Assembly: GCF_001942335.1 (NCBI RefSeq)
Contig: NZ_MKKH01000077.1
Span: 52,936 to 116,935, forward strand
Length of the DNA stretch: 64,000 bases
Direction of reading: 5' to 3'
From: Cellulosimicrobium sp. CUA-896
GTDB lineage: Bacteria > Actinomycetota > Actinomycetes > Actinomycetales > Cellulomonadaceae
The notes under the pieces were generated by a model that was not told the origin of the DNA, did no database searches, and was given only the letters and a program-made list of their open reading frames with translations. The position numbers and the translations under genes were made by a program. Position 1 is the first letter of the stretch. Each line of letters begins with the position of its first letter. This document shows, piece after piece, positions 53,090 through 60,868 of this stretch.

Positions 53090-53293
53090 CACGTCTTCCA
53101 GTTGCCGAGCGTGGGCCGCATCTCTTGTCGCCTTGGGTCCTCGCGGTGACTCGACCAGGCTGAGTGTGCTGCCGTTGGCGAGGATGTGGGTGGTCTTGCG
53201 CGCGCGCGAGTGAGTGCGACGTATAGGTCGTTGATCTCGGCGTGATTCCCGGCGTCGGCGATGATCACGTGGTCGCACTCCAAGCCCAGGACC
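53090..53293 (-). pseudogene. C-terminal remnant of a UvrD-like superfamily 1 helicase
   Basis: On the minus strand the peptide GLECDHVIIADAGNHAEIND is followed by LYVALTRARKTTHIL and then ANGSTLSLV (a one-base break near 53205). GLE-DHV and YVALTRAR are motifs V and VI of UvrD/PcrA/RecB-type helicases. The rest of the gene is absent: upstream sequence switches abruptly to the DUF4913 fragment near 53290. This is a decayed end of a helicase common on integrative elements. Confidence 0.75.
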
Positions 53294-53479
53294 GCCACAG
53301 CCGCTCCAGGTGCGCGACGACCTCGGTGTACTCCCACCCGCGCGGGTCCCACCGGAACGCCTTGGGGTTGCGCTTGAAGTGCGGCAGCAGCCACTCGCGC
53401 ACCCACACGTCGACGTTCGGGGAGAACGTCGCGACCGGCTCGGAACCGGGCACGTCGTCCAGCGTCGCCGCGTTCGCTA
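53284..53479 (-). pseudogene. DUF4913 gene fragment
   Basis: Minus-strand peptide DVWVREWLLPHFKRNPKAFR, then WDPRGWEYTEVVAHLERLWR, matches the DUF4913 pattern found on actinobacterial phages, plasmids and integrative elements. No start codon or ribosome site precedes it, and the downstream end is replaced by the helicase remnant. It lies directly after the M15 peptidase stop (53498). Together with the helicase piece it fills 53043-53497, which holds no other gene. Confidence 0.7.
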
Positions 53480-53497
53480 GTGCGAGCCGACCGCGTC

Positions 53498-54058
53498 TCA
53501 GCCGCGGTGCACCCAGTGCCACGGCTCGCGCGGCGTGTCCTCTACGTAGCCGAATCGGCCCGCGTTGGCGCGCATCCAGGTCTGCGCCTGGGCGTCGAGA
53601 TCGAGGTCGACGGCGATGCCCCACCCGTGCGGGCTGGTGCCCGGCTCGGCCGCGAGACCGCCCTGGGTGTACAGGCCCTTGCGCTGGGCCACGTCGACCT
53701 GGGCGTCGAACGATCGGTAGGAGTCCGTGATCCCGATCGTGACGCCCTCGCGCGCGGCCGCGGTCATGAGCTGTTCGAGCTGCTGGGCGGCCGGTCCCCA
53801 CAGCCGGTGGCCCGTGGTGCCGACGGCCTGCAGCGCGGAGGCGGGCACCTTGCCGTTGCCGTACACCGCGAGCGCGGCCGGGACGCCGTCCGCGGACCGG
53901 ACGTCGGTCGTCGAGCGGACGCCGGTCGTCGCGAGCGCGGCGTCGAGCACCTCGTCGAAGCGCACGGCGTTGCCGGTCGCCGCCACGGGCCTCGCGCCGA
54001 GCCCCATCATCGTCTCGATCTCCGTCATCCGCTGGGAGATCGCCGAGATCCCGTGCAC
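53498..54058 (-). CDS. M15 family D-Ala-D-Ala carboxypeptidase (VanY-like)
   Basis: 186 residues from a GTG at 54058 with AGGAGGG six bases upstream, which decides the start. N-terminal helix HGISAISQRMTEIETMMG is typical of peptidases encoded near flagellar genes. The M15B domain has GITDSYRSFDAQVDVAQRKG, zinc ligands His and Asp in SPHGWGIAVDLDLD, and the final His in EPWHWV. There is no signal peptide, so export would need another route, or the product may be flagellum-associated. It would trim cell-wall peptides. Confidence 0.9.
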   Translation of the reverse strand: MHGISAISQRMTEIETMMGLGARPVAATGNAVRFDEVLDAALATTGVRSTTDVRSADGVPAALAVYGNGKVPASALQAVGTTGHRLWGPAAQQLEQLMTAAAREGVTIGITDSYRSFDAQVDVAQRKGLYTQGGLAAEPGTSPHGWGIAVDLDLDAQAQTWMRANAGRFGYVEDTPREPWHWVHRG

Positions 54059-54150
54059 GCTGCCCTCCTGTCACCCGTCACGCGCGGCACCTGCCGCTGC
54101 TCCAGGTATGCGTCGGCAAGCCGTGGCAGCCGACGGGCGCGCCCGCCCGC

Positions 54151-54411
54151 TCAGGTGAGCGAGAGGAAGAGCTTCTCGAGGCGCTGGACGTCGGCCGGGC
54201 CGTTCTCCTCGTCCGTCAGGCACTGCTTGAGGCCGGACGCGATGATCGCGAACCCGGCGCGGTCGAGCGCCTTCGACACCGCCGAGAGCTGGGTGACGAC
54301 GTCGGCGCAGTCGCCGCCCTCGTCGACCATGCGCACGACGGCGGTCAGCTGGCCCTGCGCGCGCTTGAGCCGGTTCGAGACCTTCTTCATCTCGTCCTGG
54401 TCGAGCTCCAT
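54151..54411 (-). CDS. CsoR-family repressor, CstR-like persulfide sensor type
   Basis: 86 residues, ATG at 54411 with GAGGAGGG upstream. DUF156 fold: VSNRLKRAQGQLTAVVRMVDEGGDCADVVTQLSAV, then GFAIIASGLKQCL. Cys35 and Cys64 are present but the copper ligand His, four residues before the second Cys, is Gly60. Copper-sensing CsoR needs Cys-His-Cys; CstR-type persulfide sensors keep only the two cysteines. The CoA-disulfide reductase/rhodanese gene divergent from it and the ATACCCC-type operator in between strongly support sulfur sensing. Confidence 0.92.
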   Translation of the reverse strand: MELDQDEMKKVSNRLKRAQGQLTAVVRMVDEGGDCADVVTQLSAVSKALDRAGFAIIASGLKQCLTDEENGPADVQRLEKLFLSLT

Positions 54412-54436
54412 GGGTGTTCCCTCCTCGATCCGCGTC

Positions 54437-54601
54437 TCAGCGCCCGAACAGCCGGGCGAGCACGGAGGACCCGGACCGCTGGGCGGGGTGTCCCTCGCAC
54501 CGGTCCTGCCGTGGCACGCCGCGCATCACCTGGTCGACGTGCTGGCCGCAGCCTGTCCACGTCGTCTTGCCGCACCGTCGGCACGTCACCGCCTGGCACA
54601 T
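54437..54601 (-). CDS. 54-residue zinc-ribbon-like protein
   Basis: Small gene read on the minus strand from the ATG at 54601, with AGGAGG eight bases upstream, to TGA at 54437. It begins MCQAVTCRRCGKTTWTGCG and continues HVDQVMRGVPRQDRCEGH. Two CxxC-like pairs (CRRC and C...C) and nearby His residues suggest a structural zinc site. It lies 25 bases before the CsoR-family gene in the same direction. Similar short proteins are common in actinobacteria without known function; association with the persulfide regulator is inferred from position. Confidence 0.8.
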   Translation of the reverse strand: MCQAVTCRRCGKTTWTGCGQHVDQVMRGVPRQDRCEGHPAQRSGSSVLARLFGR

Positions 54602-54670
54602 GGTCGTCCTCCTCGGATGGTCGTGACAGCCCCGGCCGACGTCGCGGCGAGGCCCTGCTTCACGAGCACT

Positions 54671-54686
54671 ATACCCCAGGGGGTAT
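54671..54686. promoter_or_regulatory. CsoR/CstR-type operator
   Basis: ATACCCCAGGGGGTAT is a near-perfect inverted repeat (ATACCCC and GGGGTAT arms), the known form of CsoR/CstR operators. It ends four bases before the ATG of the disulfide reductase gene and overlaps its ribosome site, between the divergent zinc-ribbon/CsoR genes and the reductase. It would repress both directions until the sensor is oxidised by persulfide. Confidence 0.85.
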
Positions 54687-54690
54687 CTTA

Positions 54691-56442
54691 ATGAGCATGA
54701 CGGAGAAGAACTCGCTCAAGATCGTCGTGGTCGGAGGGGTCGCCGCGGGCATGTCCGCGGCCACGCGCCTGCGCCGCCTGTCCGAGGACGCCGAGATCGT
54801 CGTCCTCGAGGCCGGCGAGCACGTCTCGTTCGCGAACTGCGGCCTGCCGTACCACGCGGGCGGGGTCATCGAGGAGCGCGACGCCCTGCTCCTCCAGACG
54901 CCCGCGTCGCTCGCCGCGCGGTTCCGCCTCGACGTGCGCGTCCGCAGCCGCGTCACCGACGTGGACCCGGTGGCGCACCAGGTCACCGTCCGCGACCAGG
55001 CCACGGGGGAGGAGTACGTCGAGACGTACGATCGGCTCGTCCTCAGCCCCGGTGCGCGGCCCGTCGTGCCGCGGGTGCCCGGCGCCGAGCGCGCCCTCGT
55101 GCTGCGCGACGTCGCGGACGTCGACCGCCTCGTCGACGCCATCGGTCACGCGGGGGAGGGCGGCGGCCCGGCCCGCACGGCCGTCGTGATCGGCGCCGGG
55201 TTCGTCGGCGTCGAGGTCGCCGAGAACCTCGTGCACCGCGGGCTGAGCGTGACCCTCGTCGAGCTCGCCGACCAGGTCCTCGCCCCGCTCGACCCCGAGA
55301 TGGCTGTCCGCGTCCGGGACGAGCTCGTCGCGCACGGCGTCGACGTGCGCACGTCTGCGCAGGTGACGGCGGTCGACGCTCGCACCGTGGACCTGTCCGA
55401 CGCCGCAGGCGACGCTCTCGGCACCGTCGAGGCCGACCTCGTGGTCGCCGCGATCGGCGTGCGCCCGGACTCCGACCTCGCCGCCCGCGCCGGGGCGCGC
55501 ACCGACGCGCGCGGCGCGATCGTCGTCGACGAGGACATGCGCACCACGGTGCCGGACGTCTTCGCCGTCGGCGACGCCGCGACGAAGCGCGACGCGCTCG
55601 CCCCCGAGGGCCCGGGTGCCGCGACGACGGCGATCCCGCTCGCGAACCTCGCCAACCGGCACGGCCGGCACGTCGCCGACGTCATCCTCGGACGCCCCCG
55701 CCGCCTCGCAGCCTCTGCGGGCACCGCCGTGGTCGGCGTCTTCGGCCTTACCGCCGCGGTGGTCGGCCGCAACGAGAAGCGCCTGCGCGCGGAAGGGCGC
55801 CTGTACCGCGCGATCCACACTCACCCGATGCAGCACGCGGGCTACTACCCGGGCGCCGAGCAGATGGCGCTCAAGATTCTCGTCGACCCGGCCACCGACC
55901 AGGTCCTCGGCGCCCAGGGCGTCGGGCGCGACGGCGTGGACAAGCGGATCGACGTCGTCGCCACGGCGATGGCCGGCGGCCTGACGGCCTCGGAGCTCGC
56001 CGACCTCGAGCTCGCCTACGCGCCGGCGTACGGCTCCGCGAAGGACCCGGTCAACATGCTGGGGTACGTCGCCGACAACCTGCGCACCGGGGACACCCGG
56101 ACGGCCCAGTGGCACGAGGTCGACGCGCTCGTCGACGCGGGTGCGACGCTCGTCGACGTCCGGACGCCGGTCGAGCACGCCCGCGGCACGGTCCGCGCGG
56201 CCGACGGCCGCGAGTCCCTCAACGTCCCGCTCGACGAGCTCCGCGACCGTGCCGCGCGCGAGATCCCGGCGGGCGCACCCGTCGTCGTGCACTGCCAGGT
56301 GGGGCAGCGCGGGCACACCGCCGCGCGTCTGCTCACCCAGCTCGGGTACGACGTGCGCAACCTCGACGGCGGGTACCTCACCTGGCGGGACGGCACGGCC
56401 GCGCGCCAGGCCTCGGACCGCGCGGAGCTCGCCGCCGCCTGA
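54691..56442 (+). CDS. CoA-disulfide reductase with C-terminal rhodanese domain
   Basis: 583 residues from the ATG at 54691. FAD-binding VVVGGVAAGMSAATRLRRL; active Cys50 in SFANCGLPYHAGG, the CoADR single-cysteine site; NAD(P)H-binding VVIGAGFVGVEVAENLVHRG; dimer domain with HPMQHAGYYPGAEQMALKILVDP. The rhodanese domain (about 470-575) has active Cys535 in VVHCQVGQRGHTAARLL. Such CDR-RHD fusions reduce CoA persulfides and handle sulfane sulfur. The operator at 54671 and the CstR-like repressor divergent to it place it in a persulfide detoxification response. Confidence 0.95.
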   Translation: MSMTEKNSLKIVVVGGVAAGMSAATRLRRLSEDAEIVVLEAGEHVSFANCGLPYHAGGVIEERDALLLQTPASLAARFRLDVRVRSRVTDVDPVAHQVTVRDQATGEEYVETYDRLVLSPGARPVVPRVPGAERALVLRDVADVDRLVDAIGHAGEGGGPARTAVVIGAGFVGVEVAENLVHRGLSVTLVELADQVLAPLDPEMAVRVRDELVAHGVDVRTSAQVTAVDARTVDLSDAAGDALGTVEADLVVAAIGVRPDSDLAARAGARTDARGAIVVDEDMRTTVPDVFAVGDAATKRDALAPEGPGAATTAIPLANLANRHGRHVADVILGRPRRLAASAGTAVVGVFGLTAAVVGRNEKRLRAEGRLYRAIHTHPMQHAGYYPGAEQMALKILVDPATDQVLGAQGVGRDGVDKRIDVVATAMAGGLTASELADLELAYAPAYGSAKDPVNMLGYVADNLRTGDTRTAQWHEVDALVDAGATLVDVRTPVEHARGTVRAADGRESLNVPLDELRDRAAREIPAGAPVVVHCQVGQRGHTAARLLTQLGYDVRNLDGGYLTWRDGTAARQASDRAELAAA

Positions 56443-56449
56443 CGGCGCG

Positions 56450-56465
56450 TCACGCGTCAGCGTGA
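56450..56465. terminator. Short hairpin between convergent genes
   Basis: TCACGC-GTCA-GCGTGA: six-base arms and a four-base loop between the disulfide reductase stop (56442) and the kinase stop (56468). It is symmetric for both strands, without a T run. Confidence 0.4.
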
Positions 56466-56467
56466 GG

Positions 56468-57412
56468 TCAGCCGGCCAGCGCCGCGGTGATCTCGTCCGC
56501 GGTCGGGGACGTTGCCGGGCCGCGCCGCGTCACGGCGATCCCGGCGGCGACGTTGGCGCGCCGGACCGCCTCGAGCAGGTCACGGCCGAGCGCCAGGTCC
56601 GCGCACAGCACGCCGGTGTGCGCGTCCCCGGCGCCGTTGGTGTCGACGGCCGTGACCTTCACACCGGGCACCAGGACGGGCTCGGTGCCCGCCGGGGCGA
56701 CCCAGCACCCGTCCGCGCCGACACGGACGAGGACCAGAGCGTCCAGCGCCCGCGAGAGACGCGACGCGAGCTCGCGAGGTGCGAGCGACGGAGCGTCCGT
56801 GCCCTCGTCGAGCCGGCCGAGCAGGATCCTCGCCTCGCGCTCGTTGACCGTCCAGGTCGTCGCCGCGTCGCGCACGGTCGCGAGCGCCGCGGCAGGGACG
56901 TCACCGATCACGGGCGAGGCGTCCACGACGACGGGGACCTGACCGCCGATCCGGCCCAGCAGGCGAGCCAGGGCGGCGGCGGTGGCCGGGTGGTGGAGCG
57001 AGTACCCCGTGACGTAGACGACGTCGCCCGGGCGGACCTCCACCGCGTCGAAAGCGTCGTCCGGGACGGCGCCCTCCGCGCCCACGGTGGAGACGAAGGT
57101 GCGCTCGGCGTCGTCGTCGACGAGCGCGACGCAGAAGCCGGAGTCCAGGCCGGGGTGCGGGGTCTGCAGGACGTCGACGCCCTCGGTGGCCAGCGTGCGT
57201 CGGACGAGGTCCCCCAGGGGTCCCGTCCCGTGCCCGCCGGCGTACAGGACACCGGCCCCCTCGCGCCGCGCGGCGGCCATGACGTTGAACCCGCCGCCCA
57301 CCTCCATGGCGGAGTCCGTCGCGAACACGTCCGCGCCCGGCCGCGGGACCGCGGCGACGTTCATGACGAGGTCGACGATGGCCTGCCCCGTGTGGACGAC
57401 CCTGCCGGTCAT
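56468..57412 (-). CDS. PfkB family carbohydrate/nucleoside kinase
   Basis: 314 residues from the ATG at 57412. VGGGFNVMAAARREGAGVLYAGGHGTGPLGDLV is the sugar-binding N-terminal motif; DTNGAGDAHTGVLCADLALG is the C-terminal PfkB signature with the catalytic Asp. WTVNEREARILLG provides the NE motif of the ribokinase group. It is last in the operon GntR > ADP-ribosylglycohydrolase-like > NCS1 permease > kinase, with a three-base gap to the permease. The likely substrate is ribose or a nucleoside released by the hydrolase; pseudouridine kinase is another option. Confidence 0.92.
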   Translation of the reverse strand: MTGRVVHTGQAIVDLVMNVAAVPRPGADVFATDSAMEVGGGFNVMAAARREGAGVLYAGGHGTGPLGDLVRRTLATEGVDVLQTPHPGLDSGFCVALVDDDAERTFVSTVGAEGAVPDDAFDAVEVRPGDVVYVTGYSLHHPATAAALARLLGRIGGQVPVVVDASPVIGDVPAAALATVRDAATTWTVNEREARILLGRLDEGTDAPSLAPRELASRLSRALDALVLVRVGADGCWVAPAGTEPVLVPGVKVTAVDTNGAGDAHTGVLCADLALGRDLLEAVRRANVAAGIAVTRRGPATSPTADEITAALAG

Positions 57413-57415
57413 GTC

Positions 57416-58897
57416 TCAGGCCTCCTTCGTGGCCCGGCCGGCCCGGACCCCGCCGAGCGCGGCGTACAGGGCGCCCGCGACGACGAGCGTCGCGACCCAG
57501 GCGAGGCCGTTGCTGCCGATCCACGTGTCCGCCAGGGCACCGGTGAACCAGACCTCCGCCTCGCTGACGCGCGCGGTGGAGAAGAGGAAGCCCACGACGA
57601 TCGCGACCGCCCAGGAGGCCGTGGCGCGCCACTCGACCCCGCCCCGGTACCAGTAGCGGGACGAGCGGGAGAGGTCCATGAGCGCGTCGGCGTCGTAGCG
57701 CCGTCGGCCGATCATGTCGACGACGAACACGCCGACCCATGCCGTGATCGGCACCGCGAGCAGCGAGATGAACGTGATGAACGGGCCGTAGAAGCTGTCG
57801 GAGATGAGGATGAAGTAGATGGCGCCGAGCGTGGTGACGACGACGTCGAGCACCACCGCGTACACCCGCTTGATGCGGAAGCCGAGGGTCAGCGTGGTCA
57901 GGCCCGCCGAGTACACCGAGAGGTGGTTCGACAGGAGCAGCCCGCCGAACGCCGTGACGAGGTACGGGACGGCGACCCAGGAGGGGAGCAGGGAGCGCAC
58001 GGCGGCGACGGGGTCGCCGGCCGCGGCGAGGCTGCTGTCGCCCGCCGCGAGGAGGCTGCCGAGCCCGATGATGAACACGAGCGGGATGCCCGCGCCCGCG
58101 GATGCAGACGCGACCAGCGCGCCGGCCCGGACGCGCCCCGACTGGTAGCGCGACATGTCGGCGCCCGCGTTGGCCCAGCCGATACCGGTGCCCGCAGCGA
58201 TGGTCCCGACGCCGATGATCACCGCGGAGATCGGCCCCGCCGGCGTGGAGGCGACGGCGCTCCAGTCGACCGTGCTGACGAGGTAGGCGCCGACGAGCAC
58301 GTTGAGGCCGCCGAAGATCCAGGTGGCCCACTTCTGCACGGTCACGAGGAAGGCGTGGCCCATGCCGGAGACCGCCACGGTGCAGCCGACGAAGATGGCG
58401 ATGCACACGAGCGCGAGCACCGGGGTCTGCTTCGCGTCGGGGTTCGTGCCCAGCAGCAGCGCGGACAGCGAGAGGAGCGCGAACGCACCCGTCGCGGTGT
58501 TGACCGTCTCCCACCCGAGGCGCGAGGCCAGCGAGACGAGCGTGGGCCCGATGTTGCCCCGGACGCCGAACGTCGCGCGGGAGAGCGTGAGGCTCGGGGC
58601 CCCGCCGCGGCGGCCCGCGATCGAGATGACGCCGACGAGCGCGAACGAGCCGAAGGCGCCGAGCGCGGCCACGAGGAGCGCCTGCCAGACGTTCATGCCG
58701 AGGGCGACGAGGGTGACGCCGAGCGGGATGCCGAGGATGGAGAGGTTGGCGGCGAACCACACCCAGAACAGGTCCAGCGGGTTGCCCTGGCGGTCGGCCT
58801 CGGGGACGGGCTCGATGCCGCGCTGCTCGTACCGGGACAGCACGGGGCTCTCCACGGGTGCGGGTGGGTCCTCGGTCGTACGGGTGTTCTCGGGCAT
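57416..58897 (-). CDS. NCS1-family nucleobase/nucleoside permease
   Basis: 493 residues from the ATG at 58897 (GGAGGATGCATCGCC context). About 12 spans. The family start is RQGNPLDLFWVWFAANLSILGIPLG, with the LSRATFGVRGN motif, LGWETVNTATGAFALLSL in span 3 and GWANAGADMSRYQSGRV in the middle, where the conserved residues contact substrate and sodium. It resembles cytosine/allantoin/purine permeases. Between a hydrolase and a kinase for nucleosides it probably imports a nucleoside or base. Confidence 0.93.
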   Translation of the reverse strand: MPENTRTTEDPPAPVESPVLSRYEQRGIEPVPEADRQGNPLDLFWVWFAANLSILGIPLGVTLVALGMNVWQALLVAALGAFGSFALVGVISIAGRRGGAPSLTLSRATFGVRGNIGPTLVSLASRLGWETVNTATGAFALLSLSALLLGTNPDAKQTPVLALVCIAIFVGCTVAVSGMGHAFLVTVQKWATWIFGGLNVLVGAYLVSTVDWSAVASTPAGPISAVIIGVGTIAAGTGIGWANAGADMSRYQSGRVRAGALVASASAGAGIPLVFIIGLGSLLAAGDSSLAAAGDPVAAVRSLLPSWVAVPYLVTAFGGLLLSNHLSVYSAGLTTLTLGFRIKRVYAVVLDVVVTTLGAIYFILISDSFYGPFITFISLLAVPITAWVGVFVVDMIGRRRYDADALMDLSRSSRYWYRGGVEWRATASWAVAIVVGFLFSTARVSEAEVWFTGALADTWIGSNGLAWVATLVVAGALYAALGGVRAGRATKEA

Positions 58898-58960
58898 GGC
58901 GATGCATCCTCCTTGATGTCCTGCGGGTGGTAAGGCGTGCGCGGTGGTGCGTGACGAGGG

Positions 58961-59983
58961 TCAGCGCACGGTCGCGCCCGCACGGTCGTGGGCTCGACGG
59001 AGGTCGAGCAGGCGTGCGACGACCGGCTCGACCTCGAGGCCGGACACGGCGCGGACCTGGGCGACCGCGTCGGCGGGGAAGGCGTCCGGACCGGCGACGC
59101 TCCCGAGGACCGCGCCGGCCATCGCGGCGACGGTGTCGGTGTCCCCGCCGAGGCCGGCGGCGAAGCACAGGCCGTCGAACGGCTCGTCGCGGAACCGGTG
59201 CGCGATCACGAGGGCGCTCGGGACCGACTCCTGGGACTGGACGGAGGTGCCGACGACCCGGCTCAGGAAGTCGGCCAGCTCGGTCAGGTCCATGCGGGTG
59301 GCGGCCCGGAGCGCGAACCGCGTCCGGTCGACGATCGACGCACCTGCGACCCAGCGGCCGAGCGGCTCGGCCCGACGTGCGAGATCCAGGCCGTACTCCA
59401 GCGCCTCGTCGACGTCCGCGCCGTCGACACCGGCGGAGACGGCTCCACCCACGGCCGCAGCGGCGGACAGGCCGAGGCCGGTGTTGTGGGTCACGAAGCT
59501 GAGGTCGTGCACGGCCCCGAGCAGCTCCTCAGGACGCGCCGACGGGACGGCGATCGCGACGGGGGTGATCCGCATCGCGGCGCCGTTCGTGGTGCCGCCA
59601 CCACCGGCCTCGGCCGGGTCCGTGCCGCCGGCGATCGCGGCGACCGCGGCGGAGGTCGAGGGACCGAGGAGGTCCAGCGACCCCTTGTCCCGCATCGTCC
59701 GCTCCCAGGCGATGAGCGCGTCCGCGAACGCCGTCGCGGGCACGCGGCCTCCGCCCTCCACCAGGAGGTCGGCGACGAGCAGCGCCTGCTCGGTGTCGTC
59801 GGTCACCGACCCGGCAGGCATCCCCGCTGCGATCGGTTGGTCGGCGGGCGCGTCGACGAGGCCGGTGATGCGCCCGAACCGCCGGGCGATCACCTCGCGC
59901 GGCATCGACTGCGTCGGCATCCCGAGCGCGTCGCCGAGGGCGAGGCCGGTCATCGCGCCGACGGCCCGACTGTGAGGAGTCAT
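58961..59983 (-). CDS. ADP-ribosylglycohydrolase (DraG) family protein
   Basis: 340 residues, ATG at 59983 in an ATGA overlap with the GntR gene. Metal-binding motifs are complete: GLALGDALGMPTQS, GSVTDDTEQALLVADLL and the C-terminal GLGGDTDTVAAMAGAVLG, giving the two-magnesium site. The inserted motif GGGGTTNGAAMRI fits the group. Alongside a permease, a PfkB kinase and GntR, the enzyme probably cleaves a free nucleoside-like N-glycosidic bond rather than ADP-ribosylated protein; this is inference from context. Confidence 0.92.
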   Translation of the reverse strand: MTPHSRAVGAMTGLALGDALGMPTQSMPREVIARRFGRITGLVDAPADQPIAAGMPAGSVTDDTEQALLVADLLVEGGGRVPATAFADALIAWERTMRDKGSLDLLGPSTSAAVAAIAGGTDPAEAGGGGTTNGAAMRITPVAIAVPSARPEELLGAVHDLSFVTHNTGLGLSAAAAVGGAVSAGVDGADVDEALEYGLDLARRAEPLGRWVAGASIVDRTRFALRAATRMDLTELADFLSRVVGTSVQSQESVPSALVIAHRFRDEPFDGLCFAAGLGGDTDTVAAMAGAVLGSVAGPDAFPADAVAQVRAVSGLEVEPVVARLLDLRRAHDRAGATVR

Positions 59984-60705
59984 CGGGCCGTCACCTCCTC
60001 GCCGAAGGTCAGGTGCAGGCTGAAGTGTGCGGGGTCGAGGTAGGACTCGACGCGCTCGACGAACTCGCCGGAGCGGTCGAACGAGACGCGCACCGTGCGC
60101 AGGAACGCGCTGCCGGCCGCCCTGCCGAGGATGTCGGCGACCTCGGGGCCGACCGTCGCCACGGACACGTCCTGCGTGCCGTGGTGGGCGACGAGGCCCG
60201 CGTCGCGCAGCGTCTCGGTGAGCGAGCCCCCCAGGAGACCGGTGTCCGGCAACGAGGCGAGGCGCCCGCGGGCGGGCACGGTCGCCCGCTCGTAGGAGAC
60301 CGGTGTCGCGCCGAGCAACCGGCGGCGTCGCACGACGACGCACGGCGCACCGTCGAGGCCGCGGGCCTCGTCGGCGGACCCGGCCACCAGCTCGATGCCG
60401 AGCTCTTCCGTGGTGATCTCGGCGCCGGTGGCCGTGAGGGCCCGGGCCCAGCCGACCTGGGCGTCGAGCGGGGTGCCCTCGAACGTCACGAAGGAGCCGA
60501 CGCCCGCGCGGGTGGCGATCAGGTCGAGGTCCTGGAGGTCTCGCAGCGCCTGGCGCACCGTCCCGCGGGAGACCGCGAACTCCGCGGCGATGTCGGCCTC
60601 GCTCCCGAGCCGGTCGCCGGACCGGAGGTCGCCGTCCTTGATGCGTCGCGCGAGCGCGTCGACGATCTGCTCCCGTCGCGTCCTCGCGACCACGTTCGCT
60701 GCCAT
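59980..60705 (-). CDS. GntR-family transcriptional regulator (HutC/UbiC-like)
   Basis: The N-terminal winged helix is ARTRREQIVDALARRIKDGDLRSGDRLGSEADIAAEFAVSRGTVRQALRDLQDLDLI. The C-terminal UTRA-type ligand domain contains EELGIELVAGSADEARGLDGAPCVVVRRRRLLGATPVSYERA and FVERVESYLDPAHFSLHL. The ATG at 60705 (241 residues) is preferred because the in-frame ATGs at 60714 and 60720 lie within the operator and predicted -10 region; those would give 244 and 246 residues. First gene of the nucleoside operon, presumably autoregulated and induced by a phosphorylated sugar or nucleoside. Confidence 0.9.
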   Translation of the reverse strand: MAANVVARTRREQIVDALARRIKDGDLRSGDRLGSEADIAAEFAVSRGTVRQALRDLQDLDLIATRAGVGSFVTFEGTPLDAQVGWARALTATGAEITTEELGIELVAGSADEARGLDGAPCVVVRRRRLLGATPVSYERATVPARGRLASLPDTGLLGGSLTETLRDAGLVAHHGTQDVSVATVGPEVADILGRAAGSAFLRTVRVSFDRSGEFVERVESYLDPAHFSLHLTFGEEVTAR

Positions 60706-60707
60706 GT

Positions 60708-60741
60708 TGAACATGTTCATACCTGTACAGCCGAGTGTCAA
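60708..60741 (-). promoter_or_regulatory. GntR promoter with palindromic operator
   Basis: On the minus strand TTGACA (60741-60736), a 17-base spacer and GAACAT (60718-60713). TGAACATGTTCA (60708-60719) is a perfect 12-base palindrome covering the -10, and CTGTACAG (60723-60730) is another in the spacer. Binding would block initiation; the transcript would be almost leaderless for the start at 60705. Confidence 0.6.
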
Positions 60742-60868
60742 GCGATGCCAGCGTCCGCTCCGACGCGGCGGGACCGCGGCGCCGCAGCGGTCGCGAGCTG
60801 CCGGAACCTCGGCGACCATGTCGTCGGCGTCCAGCAGGGCGCCGCACGTGCCGCTCACAGGAGCCTTG

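Noticed and set aside
51819..54058. Glycopeptide resistance cluster from VanZ-like and VanY-like genes
   Set aside because: They face opposite directions, are separated by a mobile-element scar, and no vanHAX or VanRS genes occur.
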